Positions 33,673 to 42,894 of a DNA stretch of 45,942 nucleotides are shown piece after piece; positions within the stretch are counted from its first letter, which is position 1; each line of letters opens with the position of its first letter. Source of the stretch: Acaryochloris sp. IP29b_bin.148 (GTDB lineage: Bacteria; Cyanobacteriota; Cyanobacteriia; Thermosynechococcales; Thermosynechococcaceae). The translations under genes and the position numbers were made by a program. The stretch lies in the NCBI RefSeq assembly GCF_028285565.1, contig NZ_JANQOY010000136.1:1-45942 (forward strand), written 5' to 3'. The notes under the pieces are model-generated. The model worked only from the letters and a program-made list of their open reading frames with translations. It was not told where the DNA came from and searched no databases.

Positions 33673-34866
33673 ATGACTGACAGCCAGCCAACCATTTGTA
33701 TTTTAGGGGGCGGTTTTGGGGGCCTATACACCGCTTTACGCCTGAGCCAGTTGCCCTGGGAAGCGCACAAGCCCCTGATTTATCTGGTGGATCAAAATGA
33801 CCATTTTCTGTTCTCGCCCCTGCTCTATGAGTTAGTGACGGGAGAACTCCAGTCTTGGGAAATTGCCCCACCCTATAGCGAACTGCTGGCCAATACCGAT
33901 GTGCGGTTTCTCCAAAGTGCCGTGCAGCAAATTGATGTGCAACAGCAGCAAGTTACTCTCTCTGACCAATCCCTCTCCTACGATCGACTGGTGTTAGCCC
34001 TAGGTGGTGAAACCCCGCTCCAGCAAGTACCCGGATCAGCCGAATACGCTTTACCTTTTCGGACCGTGAAAGATGCCTATCGTCTAGAGGAACGGTTACG
34101 GGCTTTAGAAACCTCGACTGCGTCTAAAATTCGAGTTGCAGTAGTCGGGGCTGGACCCAGTGGGGTGGAATTAGCCTGTAAATTGGCGGATCGTTTGGGC
34201 GATCGCGGTCGGATTCGTCTGATTGAGCGCAATACTCAAATTCTCAAATCTGCCCCGGAATTTAATCAAGCCTCAGCTCAAAAAGCCCTAGAGAAACGAC
34301 AAATCTGGATCGACCTAGACACCAGCGTGCAGTCCCTCAGCGAAAAGGAAATGACGCTACGCTACAAGGAGCAAGTTGATACGCTCCCCGTTGATTTAGT
34401 GCTGTGGACCGTGGGAACTGCTATCGCCCAACCTATTCAAGCCTTACCCCTCCCCCATAATGAACTCGGTCAATTGGCAACAGAACCAACCCTACAAGTC
34501 CAACATTCACCCCATACCTTTGCCCTAGGAGATTTAGCTGATTATCGCGACTCGCAAGGCAAGCCAACCCCTAAAACCGCACAGGTTGCCATTCAACAAG
34601 CTGATTGCGTGGGTTGGAATATTTGGGCTTCCCTGACCCAGCGGCCCCTGTTGCCCTTTCACTACACCCACTTGGGAGAAATGCTGACCTTGGGAGAAGA
34701 TACCGCTGCTCTATCTGGACTGGGGGTGCAGCTCGATGGTCCCTTGGCCTTTATGGCTCGGAGAATGATCTATCTCTACCGTATGCCGACCCTTGAGCAT
34801 CAGCTTAAAGTTGGGGTTAACTGGATGTTTAAACCGCTGGTTGCAGCGCTGTCTGCCAACCGCTGA
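33673..34866 (+). CDS. ndbB: NAD(P)H dehydrogenase type 2, NdbB-like (demethylphylloquinone reductase type)
   Basis: 397 residues, a two-dinucleotide-binding-domain flavoprotein. FAD site: ICILGGGFGGLYTALRLSQL at the N-terminus. NAD(P)H site: VAVVGAGPSGVELACKLADR in the middle. The late motif FALGDLADYRD contacts the flavin. The sequence strongly recalls Synechocystis NdbB (TALRLSQLPWE, LLYELVTGELQ, WEIAPPYSELLA, LYRMPTLEHQL), which is known to reduce demethylphylloquinone in vitamin K1 synthesis; this match is from memory. The ATG at 33673 begins just before the FAD fold. A longer frame from 33559 overlaps thpR and adds an unrelated 38 residues, so it is rejected. Confidence 0.85.
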   Translation: MTDSQPTICILGGGFGGLYTALRLSQLPWEAHKPLIYLVDQNDHFLFSPLLYELVTGELQSWEIAPPYSELLANTDVRFLQSAVQQIDVQQQQVTLSDQSLSYDRLVLALGGETPLQQVPGSAEYALPFRTVKDAYRLEERLRALETSTASKIRVAVVGAGPSGVELACKLADRLGDRGRIRLIERNTQILKSAPEFNQASAQKALEKRQIWIDLDTSVQSLSEKEMTLRYKEQVDTLPVDLVLWTVGTAIAQPIQALPLPHNELGQLATEPTLQVQHSPHTFALGDLADYRDSQGKPTPKTAQVAIQQADCVGWNIWASLTQRPLLPFHYTHLGEMLTLGEDTAALSGLGVQLDGPLAFMARRMIYLYRMPTLEHQLKVGVNWMFKPLVAALSANR

Positions 34867-35052
34867 ACGGAGATTTTCGAGGGGGACTCAAGTCGAGTCG
34901 CAAGCTAACTCAGTATCGTTATGAGTCTGCGGTATAGTGATTGGGGTGTCACTGGTTTGTATCAGTATCCCCCTCATAATGGGGCGTGTCTGCGATGATG
35001 CATTTACCGTGCCCCACTCAGCAACATCGATATCTCAAGGAGTCCTTTGGTT

Positions 35053-35661
35053 ATGTCGCAACACGAAGTCCATGAATGTTTACGGGTCGGTCAGGCCGCA
35101 CCTGACTTCACGGCAACGGCTGTTTACGACCAAGAATTTAGTGAAGTCAAACTGTCTAACTATCGGGGAAAATACGTTGTTATTTTCTTTTACCCTCTAG
35201 ATTTCACCTTCGTGTGCCCTACAGAAATTACAGCCTTTAGCGATCGCTACGATGCCTTTAAGGCCCTCAACACTGAAGTTCTGGGTATTTCCGTCGATAG
35301 TGAATTTTCACACCTAGCCTGGACCCAAACTGATCGTAAATCGGGTGGCGTGGGTGAACTTAACTATCCCCTTGTGTCAGACATCAAAAAAGAAATTAGT
35401 AGTGCCTACAACGTCCTTGATCCTGACGCAGGTATTGCGTTGAGAGGTCTATTTATCATTGATAAAGAAGGCATTATTCAACATGCCACCATCAATAACC
35501 TAGCCTTTGGGCGCAATGTTGATGAAACCTTGCGGACCCTGCAAGCCATTCAACATGTTCAATCGCATCCCGATGAAGTCTGTCCTGCAGGTTGGCAACC
35601 TGGGGATAAGACCATGAATCCCGATCCCGTGAAGTCTAAGGCTTATTTTGAATCTGTTTAA
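35053..35661 (+). CDS. typical 2-Cys peroxiredoxin
   Basis: 202 residues from the ATG at 35053; AAGGAG lies 9 bases upstream, while the TTG at 35047 is too close to it. The peroxidatic Cys55 is in DFTFVCPTE and the resolving Cys177 in DEVCPAGW. The segment SGGVGEL (a GGLG-type loop) and the C-terminal AYF are the features linked to overoxidation-sensitive 2-Cys peroxiredoxins. The enzyme reduces H2O2 and organic peroxides using thioredoxin. It is a single-gene unit with a strong terminator. The upstream region (34867-35052) should contain the promoter; no clear boxes were seen. Confidence 0.95.
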   Translation: MSQHEVHECLRVGQAAPDFTATAVYDQEFSEVKLSNYRGKYVVIFFYPLDFTFVCPTEITAFSDRYDAFKALNTEVLGISVDSEFSHLAWTQTDRKSGGVGELNYPLVSDIKKEISSAYNVLDPDAGIALRGLFIIDKEGIIQHATINNLAFGRNVDETLRTLQAIQHVQSHPDEVCPAGWQPGDKTMNPDPVKSKAYFESV

Positions 35662-35708
35662 CTGAGCGAGAAGTTCTTATACTTGCGCCATTGGCACTTA
35701 AACTGAAT

Positions 35709-35748
35709 TCCCCAGAGACGTAGGCGAAATGCTCTGGGGATTGCTTTT
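35709..35748 (+). terminator. intrinsic terminator of the peroxiredoxin gene
   Basis: TCCCCAGAG (35709-35717) pairs perfectly with CTCTGGGGA (35732-35740) over a 14-base loop, followed after TTGC by TTTT. It lies 48 bases past the stop. Confidence 0.8.
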
Positions 35749-35989
35749 ATCTAGGGATATAAAGCTGAGCAGGATGGATTGAACATCAGTGGAGTCTGGG
35801 CTGCTAGGGGCAACTTTTGCTAGAAAACGCAGTTAAGAATCTCCGCTGGATAAACTCTTTAAATCCCTAGCATGGTTGGCAGATTACATCATCAGTGGCA
35901 AGGAACTGATATTTTTACTAGGAAATTGCCTTGTTGTAAATGAACTTTACTCTAAGGTTAATGTCTTGCTGCTATCAAAGGGAAAGAAA
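35749..35989. other. intergenic region before the Pro/Ser-rich lipoprotein
   Basis: About 240 bases after the peroxiredoxin terminator (328 counting from the stop). An open frame from 35876 reads into the lipoprotein gene, but its first 38 residues carry a second hydrophobic block and do not look like part of the product. No other gene or RNA is visible. The promoter of the lipoprotein gene should lie here. Confidence 0.45.
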
Positions 35990-36775
35990 ATGTTCCGCCA
36001 CTTCACTCAAACGTATTCGTCAACTCAGCGACTTCTCGGGGTGTGCGTCGCAATAGTGGCAATATCCGGGCTGTATGGCTGTAATACCCAGGCCAAAACA
36101 GAAAATAGAGGGAATCCAACGACCTCTTCAGGCGCCACCTCTCAACAACCAGCATCCTCGGGCCTGAGCTTAACGGAGCCGTCCCTGACCAGCGAACCGG
36201 ACGTAGACGCCAAGCAAAAGATTGAGGCAGAGGGCGGGATTTCTTCACCTCAATCCACTCAAAACAACAATAATGCGTCAGGCGGGAGCACAAAGTCTCC
36301 GAAAGTATCCCCCAACACCATTAAACTTCCCCCTAGTATTACTCAACCGGATTCTCCAGCTGGAGTACCTGCTAAAGTTCCCAATGCAGCATCAGCCGAC
36401 CCGGCTCCAAGTTCTGCTCCCTCAGCATCGGCTCAACCCGCTCCACCGACCCAGCCGGTCCAACCTGCTCCACCGGCTCAACCCAATGCTTCTGCTGCTA
36501 AGGCCCTCTCCGATTCATCCTCTGGGTCTCCACCTGCCGCATCACCGCAGGCAGCCCAGGGAATTAATCAACCCATTGATCCCGATCTGCAGCTGCCGCC
36601 TTCGTCATCGAGTACCCCCCAGACAACCCAGCAAACCTCTCTTTCTGAGAATACTCGGTCTACAGGAACGGGCAGTGCTTCTAGTAACTCTCGCTCCAAC
36701 GCTTCTGGCGCACGTCAGTTGGAGTATAAATACAACCCATCAACGGGTGCTTACACCACAGACCCTGTTGAGTAA
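35990..36775 (+). CDS. low-complexity Pro/Ser/Ala-rich lipoprotein
   Basis: 261 residues from the ATG at 35990 (AAAGGGAAAG upstream). The signal peptide ends in lipobox LYGC with Cys31. The rest is low-complexity, rich in Ser, Pro, Ala, Gln and Thr, with tandem QPAPPTQP/QPAPPAQP blocks near residues 145-165, and ends in a distinct LEYKYNPSTGAYTTDPVE. Such proteins often span or line the periplasm; no enzymatic domain is present. The overlapping +3 frame, also long, is rich in Leu/His/Arg and is a by-product. It converges with the UPF0182 gene, 26 bases apart. Confidence 0.75.
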   Translation: MFRHFTQTYSSTQRLLGVCVAIVAISGLYGCNTQAKTENRGNPTTSSGATSQQPASSGLSLTEPSLTSEPDVDAKQKIEAEGGISSPQSTQNNNNASGGSTKSPKVSPNTIKLPPSITQPDSPAGVPAKVPNAASADPAPSSAPSASAQPAPPTQPVQPAPPAQPNASAAKALSDSSSGSPPAASPQAAQGINQPIDPDLQLPPSSSSTPQTTQQTSLSENTRSTGTGSASSNSRSNASGARQLEYKYNPSTGAYTTDPVE

Positions 36776-36801
36776 ATATCATCAATTTTTCGCGCCTGAG
36801 C

Positions 36802-39735
36802 TTAAGAGGCAGGTGGGGCCAACTCTTCAGCCTCTACTGGACGAACAATGGCTTCAGCCTCTTGACCATCGGCCTGAAAGATCCCTGCCAACCCTTGTTC
36901 TAGGGTTTTGGCCATCACAATTTTGTTTTCATAGACGACGATCACCCTCGCTAGAATCGGTACACTATTGGCTTCTGCTTCTAGATACAGCGGTTCCACA
37001 TAGAGCAGCGAGTCTTCAATGGGGATAATCAGCAAATTGCCTTGAATCACCCGTGACCCCTGGCGGTTCCACAAGGAAATGCGTTGAGAAATCACGGGAT
37101 CTTGGTTAATCAGCGCTTCAATTTGTTCAGGACCAAAAATGAGTTCTCGTTTAGGAAACTGATAGAGCAACCGCTTGCCATAGTTTTCACCATCAGAACG
37201 GGCTGCTAACCAGGCAATCAAGTTATTACGGCGAACGGGGGTAAAGGGATAGAGCAGAATAAATTCTTCTTTATCCGCCTCTGGTAGCTTCATCGTTAGG
37301 TAATAGGGCTTCACCAGCTGACTTTTCTCGCCATAAATTTCGTTGGGGACTCGCCATTGATCTTCCCGGTTGTAGAACACCTGAGGGTCGGTCATATGAT
37401 AGGTGAGCAGGCTTTGGGATTGAGCCCGAAAGAGATCTGTGGGGTAGCGGGTATGGCTGCGCAGGCTAGGAGGCATTGCTGCTAGAGGCTGAAACATCTG
37501 GGGGAAAATTCCCCGCCAAGTTTTCAGAATGGGATCGTTAAGATTGACACTATAGAAGGTCACCGAGCCATTGTAAGCATCCACTACTACTTTGACGGAA
37601 TTTCGGATGTAATTAAAGTTCTCTTGACCTGGATCGGAATAGGGGTAATGATTGCTAACGGTATAGGCATCAATCACCCAAAACAGGGTGCCGGGAACGG
37701 CTGGTTTGTTAGTGCGATTAAAGGCTTCTACATCAACATTGGCCGTCACTAGATAGGGATTGCTATCAAATCTGAGAAAAGGAGCCAGTTCCTCTACTCG
37801 TTCCTTAATCTGGCGGCGGTACAAAACTTCGGTTTGAGGGGTGAAGTTTTGAGTAAACAGCATCTGCCAATCCCTTAGGTAGAGAGAAAACAGTCCCCGT
37901 CGCCACCAAGCCCCTATGGCCACGCCTCCGGTGCCGTCATAGGTGTTGTAGCGGTTGTCGTTACCGCTGGGATAGTCCAGTTCCTGCACTTTGGTGCGGG
38001 TCATTACATAGGTATTGGTCAGTTCCCCAAAATAGATTCGAGGCACATTGATGGGGATACTGGCAGCAATCTCTGGCGTGGCTGTTTGCAGGGTACCCTC
38101 GTTGTTCCCAGCCCCAATATCTTTAATAAAGTAGGTGGGCAAACCACTGGTCTCAGCGGTGTTGACGGGGCTAAGGGTAAAGCCATAGCCGTGGGTATAG
38201 ATCAGGCGCTGGTTAATCCAGGTTTGGGCTTCGGGAGGGACATTGCCATAATCCAGTTCACGAGCGGCCACCAGCACCTGGCGTTTTTCGGTACTGGTGG
38301 TGGCATTTTTCTCGGCTGAGTCAGTGGGTTGGGACGTTCTGAGGGTATAGCGATCCACATCTGCACTGGGAAACTCATAGTAGAGACGAATGCGCTGAAG
38401 TTGGCGGTTAGCTTCTAGCAGTGGGCGGGTATCCCAAAGGCGGATATTGCGCAGTGTAGAGTCATTAGCCTTTAGTTTTGCAGGGGTTAAATCGGCTTTG
38501 GGCTGGAAGGTTTTGGTTTCAATATTGTTGAGATCAAAGGCAGCTCTGGTGAGTTGAATACTTTTTTCGATATAGGATTCTTCTCGGGCTAGCTCATTGG
38601 GTTGGACTACGAGGGCCTGAACGCCTCGGGGCAAAACTAAGCCTGCCACGACGGCGATTCCGATATAAGCGCTGAGAATCCAGGATAATTTCGCTGGACG
38701 TCGAGCAGGATAAGGAAACACCGCTCGTCCAAAAAAGACCACGGCAATGGTGGCCGCCCCCAAACAGAGCAATGTTTTAGTGGGTAAATCCACCGTAACG
38801 TCGGTATAACCAGCGCCATAGAGAATGCCTTGGGTGGAATAGAGCAGGGAATAGCGGTCTAGCCAAAAGCCCCAGGCCAGGGTTAAGGCAAGGGCTCCCC
38901 CTAGTCCATAGAGATGTCGCTTTTGAGGCAGGGTAAACCCTGGGAAACGACCTTGACTAACACTGTCCCCGGCCAAGAGATAGATTAAGGCCACACTGAC
39001 AAATCCGGTGAGGGTCACTCCCATCAGCCAAAATCTCAGCAGTTCCCACAGGGGTAGGACAAAGACATAAAAGCCAATATCGTGCCCAAACAGCGGATCG
39101 GTGTTGTTGAAAGGTGTAGCGTGCATAAAGGCCAGAATCGTGGTCCAGTGATTGGACACCACTAAGCCTAGACCGAGGCTGAGACATAGTGCGATCGCAC
39201 CCAGTACAAACCCCGGATGCCAAAGCAAAAATACTGTAAACCCAGCCACTAACAGCAGTTTCCAGGGCATCTGTAGCCAATGTTTGAGTAGATTGGCTGT
39301 CGCTGAAAAAGTAAACTGCTGCAAAATCTGGGAGCTGGAGGTGGCAATTTCGGTAGGAGGATACCAAAACTGAATAATTACCTGACCAATATGGGTCAGC
39401 AGACTCGCCAACAACAGGCTTAGCCCCACCAATACCAGCAGCAATTGTGTCAGTTTGAGCGCGCCAGGTTCAGTTTTATCGATATCAACGGGTTGACGAT
39501 AGCGCCAGCGATGAGCCAAGACTAAATTGCCAACCAGATAACCACCCGTACTTGCCAGTGCTAGGATCCATAGCCCTATCCTGACCACTAGTTGAGTTTG
39601 AAAAACCGTTAAATAGCCTAGATTTTTAAACCAGGCAAACTCGGCAATAAAATGAGCCAGTAGATCTAAACCAAATACCACTCCTAACAAGAGGAGCACG
39701 GATTTAACCAACCAACCAACAACCTTAGAGGACAT
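36802..39735 (-). CDS. UPF0182 family membrane protein
   Basis: 977 residues from the ATG at 39735. The N-terminal third has about seven hydrophobic helices (for example SVLLLLGVVFGLDLLAHFIA, LWILALASTGGYLVGNLVLA), followed by a large extracytoplasmic region from about 340. Family marks seen: FAWFKNLGYLTVFQTQ, GHDIGFYVFVLPLW, YTHGYGFTLSPVN, and the C-terminal EQIEALINQDPVISQRISLW. The family is conserved in cyanobacteria and actinobacteria, without a firm function. A TTG at 39768 would extend it by 11 residues into a duplicated segment; the ATG is preferred. The length is normal for the family. Confidence 0.93.
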   Translation of the reverse strand: MSSKVVGWLVKSVLLLLGVVFGLDLLAHFIAEFAWFKNLGYLTVFQTQLVVRIGLWILALASTGGYLVGNLVLAHRWRYRQPVDIDKTEPGALKLTQLLLVLVGLSLLLASLLTHIGQVIIQFWYPPTEIATSSSQILQQFTFSATANLLKHWLQMPWKLLLVAGFTVFLLWHPGFVLGAIALCLSLGLGLVVSNHWTTILAFMHATPFNNTDPLFGHDIGFYVFVLPLWELLRFWLMGVTLTGFVSVALIYLLAGDSVSQGRFPGFTLPQKRHLYGLGGALALTLAWGFWLDRYSLLYSTQGILYGAGYTDVTVDLPTKTLLCLGAATIAVVFFGRAVFPYPARRPAKLSWILSAYIGIAVVAGLVLPRGVQALVVQPNELAREESYIEKSIQLTRAAFDLNNIETKTFQPKADLTPAKLKANDSTLRNIRLWDTRPLLEANRQLQRIRLYYEFPSADVDRYTLRTSQPTDSAEKNATTSTEKRQVLVAARELDYGNVPPEAQTWINQRLIYTHGYGFTLSPVNTAETSGLPTYFIKDIGAGNNEGTLQTATPEIAASIPINVPRIYFGELTNTYVMTRTKVQELDYPSGNDNRYNTYDGTGGVAIGAWWRRGLFSLYLRDWQMLFTQNFTPQTEVLYRRQIKERVEELAPFLRFDSNPYLVTANVDVEAFNRTNKPAVPGTLFWVIDAYTVSNHYPYSDPGQENFNYIRNSVKVVVDAYNGSVTFYSVNLNDPILKTWRGIFPQMFQPLAAMPPSLRSHTRYPTDLFRAQSQSLLTYHMTDPQVFYNREDQWRVPNEIYGEKSQLVKPYYLTMKLPEADKEEFILLYPFTPVRRNNLIAWLAARSDGENYGKRLLYQFPKRELIFGPEQIEALINQDPVISQRISLWNRQGSRVIQGNLLIIPIEDSLLYVEPLYLEAEANSVPILARVIVVYENKIVMAKTLEQGLAGIFQADGQEAEAIVRPVEAEELAPPAS

Positions 39736-39786
39736 CACAAGGAACCGCTCTTGGCATGTAACTTTCAAATCATAGAGGATCTGTTC
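39722..39786. repeat. copy 1 of a ~60-base duplication at the UPF0182 5' end
   Basis: This stretch covers the start region of the UPF0182 gene. It matches 40702-40760 in the same orientation: the core from TGTAACT to GATC.GTTC has 34 of 40 positions identical by eye, and the shared flanks AACCTTAG and CAAGGA sit either side of a short gap. See the paired entry. Confidence 0.75.
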
Positions 39787-39932
39787 TGGATCAACGCATT
39801 AGGAGAGAGACGTAACTTAACCCAATCATTCGCAATATTGTGGGCGAGCGACAGTTGTCATAGTGGGTTCTGGTCAATGGAGCATTAAATGGTGATGCAA
39901 AAACAGGCATCGAACGCCCATTCAATGAGGTT

Positions 39933-40640
39933 TTATATTTCTAGATTTACACACTCAATCCTATCAAACGGCTTGGAGGTAACCCCCAAGGAAGTGGGAG
40001 CTACAGAATATGCAGTTGCCTCCTCTGTACCTGAAATAATTCGGGTAAGCTGGCCGTCAATAAAATGGGCTGCTGCACCATCATCAATGGCGATACCGGG
40101 GGGTAACGATTCTGTTTCAATCAGGTGTTCAAAGGTCTGTTGTCTTTCAATTTCTGATGAATAGTGAGGACAACAGCTCCCTGATAAAAAATTCAGACAC
40201 TGAAGCGGACCAAATCCATCGGCTTTAGCATCGGTTAAACAGGACTCAAACCAGCAATTTGCACCTGCACTGATTCCTGATAGGACGGTTCCCTGAGCTG
40301 CGGCAGCCTTCAGCAAAGGGGCGATTTCCCAAGCCTGCCACACGGCCAGCATACTAAACGTATTGCCACCACCAACGAAAATGACATCTTGAGACATAAT
40401 CCAATCGCGTAGGTTGGGGGTCCGTCGAAACAAGGTCAGATGAGACGGGGTACAGTTGAGTTGGGAAAATCGAGAGTAGAACTTCAGTAGATAGCTTTCT
40501 GCATCACCACTGGCCGTGCCAATAAAACCAACTTTAGGAATGTTGGCCACACTTTGCTCTAGCACATAGGCATCAAGGCCAGGTTCAGACCCTTCAGAAA
40601 AACCACCACCACCAATCGCAATAATCTGTCCCTTGATCAT
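39933..40640 (-). CDS. S51 family peptidase, cyanophycinase/peptidase E-like
   Basis: 235 residues from the ATG at 40640. The serine-peptidase elbow GISAGANCW carries the nucleophile Ser124. Other S51 features are IIAIGGGGFSEGSEPG at the N-terminus, VIFVGGGNTFSML, SGSCCPHYSSEIERQ and IAIDDGAAAHF. At this length and with the PHYSSE/IDDGAA patterns it is closer to peptidase E-like proteins than to full cyanophycinase, so cyanophycin as substrate is uncertain. Two in-frame starts lie upstream (40661 at most). It is flanked on both sides by copies of a ~60-base repeat, so it may be an inserted or rearranged cassette. Confidence 0.87.
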   Translation of the reverse strand: MIKGQIIAIGGGGFSEGSEPGLDAYVLEQSVANIPKVGFIGTASGDAESYLLKFYSRFSQLNCTPSHLTLFRRTPNLRDWIMSQDVIFVGGGNTFSMLAVWQAWEIAPLLKAAAAQGTVLSGISAGANCWFESCLTDAKADGFGPLQCLNFLSGSCCPHYSSEIERQQTFEHLIETESLPPGIAIDDGAAAHFIDGQLTRIISGTEEATAYSVAPTSLGVTSKPFDRIECVNLEI

Positions 40641-40701
40641 CCAGAGCACCATCCTTTGCAATCACTTGCTGGACATATCTACGCCTACCAATAGGCTGAG
40701 T

Positions 40702-40760
40702 AAACCTTAGCAAGGACCATTTTTGGTCTGTAACTCTCAAATCATAGAGGATCCGTTCCA
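40702..40760. repeat. copy 2 of the ~60-base duplication beside the S51 gene
   Basis: It carries the same AACCTTAG, CAAGGA and TGTAACTCTCAAATCATAG elements as 39722-39786, with an internal ~9-base gap relative to copy 1. The two copies lie 980 bases apart and enclose the S51 peptidase gene. Here it is non-coding, just upstream of the S51 start, and may act as its leader. Confidence 0.75.
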
Positions 40761-40897
40761 GAAGGTCTTGCTTTGGATACTATATTGTCTTAAATCTGTT
40801 GAACATCATCTAAAAAGATCCCAGCTTCAACCTCACCAACAGCTAACCCTAGACTTACAGAGACGATGGTGGATCCCGACCTGGGGCCGATTGCGGC

Positions 40898-42766
40898 TTA
40901 GGTCATCCGATTATTTGTCGTTTCTAATAACTGGGCTTCAACCTGTTGTTGCCAGTGCGTTAATAAAGCTCGGACATCTACGGTGTAGAGGGTTGCTGAA
41001 GTATCTGACTCAGTGCCGATCATAAATCCTGGCTGGGTACGGGCCATTGCTGTAATTTTTTCGGTTGTTGCCATCGGTAACCTAAATTGACTAATGGGTC
41101 GTCCATCCAGCCCCAAAAGCAAGACCTGGCTCGCGGCGATCAACACATATCCCCAAGCCGTCGCTAGGATATGTTCCGGCTGGATAGCGAAGGTAATCCG
41201 GGTCAATCGCCACGGCATTAGATCAATCAGGAAACCCACTTGCGGAAAATCAGTGGCCATCGCTAGCAGGTGATAGGGATTAGGAACACTTTGAACGATC
41301 TGCTGAAAGCTCAGCGGAACTGAAAACGGCTGCAAACAGGTGCCGCGACGGGTAAAGCCTTGGAATTGGCTTTGGTTTGAGCCAGAGGAGATAGCAACGC
41401 CATACCGTTGGTCAAGCAAAAATAACCAATCGGGTGGATGAATGGGGACAGGTGAACCCATCGGCTGCATCTGTTGCGATCGCAACAGGTACAACAACGC
41501 TTGCTCGTGCTGTTCTGAGGTCTCGCCCGTCTTAAAGGTAGATTGATTAACGGACATTGCTAACCACTTCTGTGCTGGTAGCCTACCTATTTTGATAGCC
41601 TCCTTACTCAGCTCAGCGGCCGTGAGGTTAAAGGGAGAGGGGTAAGGAACGGGATCCAAAGCATCCCCAAACGAGTAGAAGCAAGGGGAATCCGCTGGGT
41701 TCGATAGTGTGCAAGCCCAAGTTTGTCCCCCTGCCCCAAATAAGTCGATCACCGGTTGGGGAAATTGCCACTGTTGCTCCGTCACTCGATTGGGTTCCAG
41801 ATCCGGAGTAGGGTAGGTCCGACCGATCACTTGGCGATGGCTACCCACATACACCTGATTGCCTTGGATGAACAAACAAGAGAGTGGGCTTGTCCATGCC
41901 TCCTGCTCAATCACGGGTGAGTGAGTCACTGTGAGCATTTGGTGGCAAGAGGTAAGGGTAAAGGCCGTCGGATCCTCCGTTGATAAAACGCTAGCAGCGA
42001 GTTCAACCGCTCTCAGCATCTCTTCTGTATGTTTGAATCGTCTTTGCGGTAATTTCTGAAGAGCTGTTTTAAGGACAGAACGAAGCAAAAATGGCACTTC
42101 TTTGGGAATCTGTGCCATTTCATTGATATGGGCGGCCATTAATTCCCCCGGCAACCCCATAAAGGGTCGTTTTCCCACCAATAGCTCAAATAAAATAACG
42201 CCAATGGCGTACAGATCTGAAGCAAAGGAGTATTGGCCATAAAACCGTTCTGGAGCCATATAGGCAGGTGACCCTGTATCTCCTTGACCGATGACACCTG
42301 CTTCTTCAGCTAACCGAGCAATCCCAAAGTCGGAGATTCTAGCGGACCACCCCTCAGCCGTATGAGTCAATAGAATATTTTCAGGCTTGAGATCACAATG
42401 GACAACATCACGTTGATGGGCATACGCCAATCCTTTCAGCACATCAATCATGATGCGTAGTCGCTGCTCTAAACTGAGGTGTATGGGATGCAAGAGCAGA
42501 TCTCGCAATGTGCCGCCCTCGCAGTAGTCCATCACGAGGTATCGCTCCATGGCGGTATAGGCGATCGTTTGGACTGACACAATATTGGGATGTTGCAAGC
42601 CCGCTAAGAGCCTCAACTCTCGCAGAAACAAGCGGGTTGGCAGATCTTTTTTATTCAGTACCTTCAGTGCAACCAGTGAGCCAGTGCGACGATCGCTGGC
42701 ACAGAGCACCTTCCCAAATTGGCCTTGACCAACCTTCCCTAAAATTCGGTATCGAGAGGAAGACAT
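40898..42766 (-). CDS. Ser/Thr protein kinase with long C-terminal sensor-like region
   Basis: 622 residues. A complete Hanks-type kinase domain spans about 5-265: Gly loop GQGQFG at 13-18, Lys35, Glu50, HCDLKPEN with Asp125 and Asn130, DFG at 146-148, and APE in AYMAPERF. The HRD Arg is Cys (HCD), so it is a non-RD kinase, perhaps not controlled by activation-loop phosphorylation. Residues about 270-620 have repeated strand-rich blocks (LFIQGNQVYVGSHRQVIG, VIDLFGAGGQTWACTLS, LLDQRYGVAISSGSNQ, VLLLGLDGRPISQFRL) like a beta-propeller; no membrane helix is seen. Substrates are unknown; the two FHA proteins in this window are possible readers. Confidence 0.9.
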   Translation of the reverse strand: MSSSRYRILGKVGQGQFGKVLCASDRRTGSLVALKVLNKKDLPTRLFLRELRLLAGLQHPNIVSVQTIAYTAMERYLVMDYCEGGTLRDLLLHPIHLSLEQRLRIMIDVLKGLAYAHQRDVVHCDLKPENILLTHTAEGWSARISDFGIARLAEEAGVIGQGDTGSPAYMAPERFYGQYSFASDLYAIGVILFELLVGKRPFMGLPGELMAAHINEMAQIPKEVPFLLRSVLKTALQKLPQRRFKHTEEMLRAVELAASVLSTEDPTAFTLTSCHQMLTVTHSPVIEQEAWTSPLSCLFIQGNQVYVGSHRQVIGRTYPTPDLEPNRVTEQQWQFPQPVIDLFGAGGQTWACTLSNPADSPCFYSFGDALDPVPYPSPFNLTAAELSKEAIKIGRLPAQKWLAMSVNQSTFKTGETSEQHEQALLYLLRSQQMQPMGSPVPIHPPDWLFLLDQRYGVAISSGSNQSQFQGFTRRGTCLQPFSVPLSFQQIVQSVPNPYHLLAMATDFPQVGFLIDLMPWRLTRITFAIQPEHILATAWGYVLIAASQVLLLGLDGRPISQFRLPMATTEKITAMARTQPGFMIGTESDTSATLYTVDVRALLTHWQQQVEAQLLETTNNRMT

Positions 42767-42894
42767 GCCGGATTGTGCTACTTTCCCAAGGCGTTCATTG
42801 TATCTATTGAACCCAGATAGCGAGCCAATATTGAACTCAGTTTATAGGGGCATGCCATGATGGAGAGGGGAAATCGTGACTTGCGACGTATCAA

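Noticed and set aside
36222..37028. 268-codon plus-strand ORF overlapping the lipoprotein and UPF0182 genes
   Set aside because: Leu/His/Arg-rich translation of low-complexity DNA in another frame; it runs antisense into the well-supported UPF0182 gene.
39933..40640. Calling the S51 protein a true cyanophycinase
   Set aside because: The catalytic elbow fits, but the short length and the lack of a linked cyanophycin synthetase leave the substrate open.
40723..41025. 100-codon plus-strand ORF over the repeat copy and the kinase 3' end
   Set aside because: It overlaps the kinase antisense, begins within the duplicated non-coding segment and shows no family pattern.
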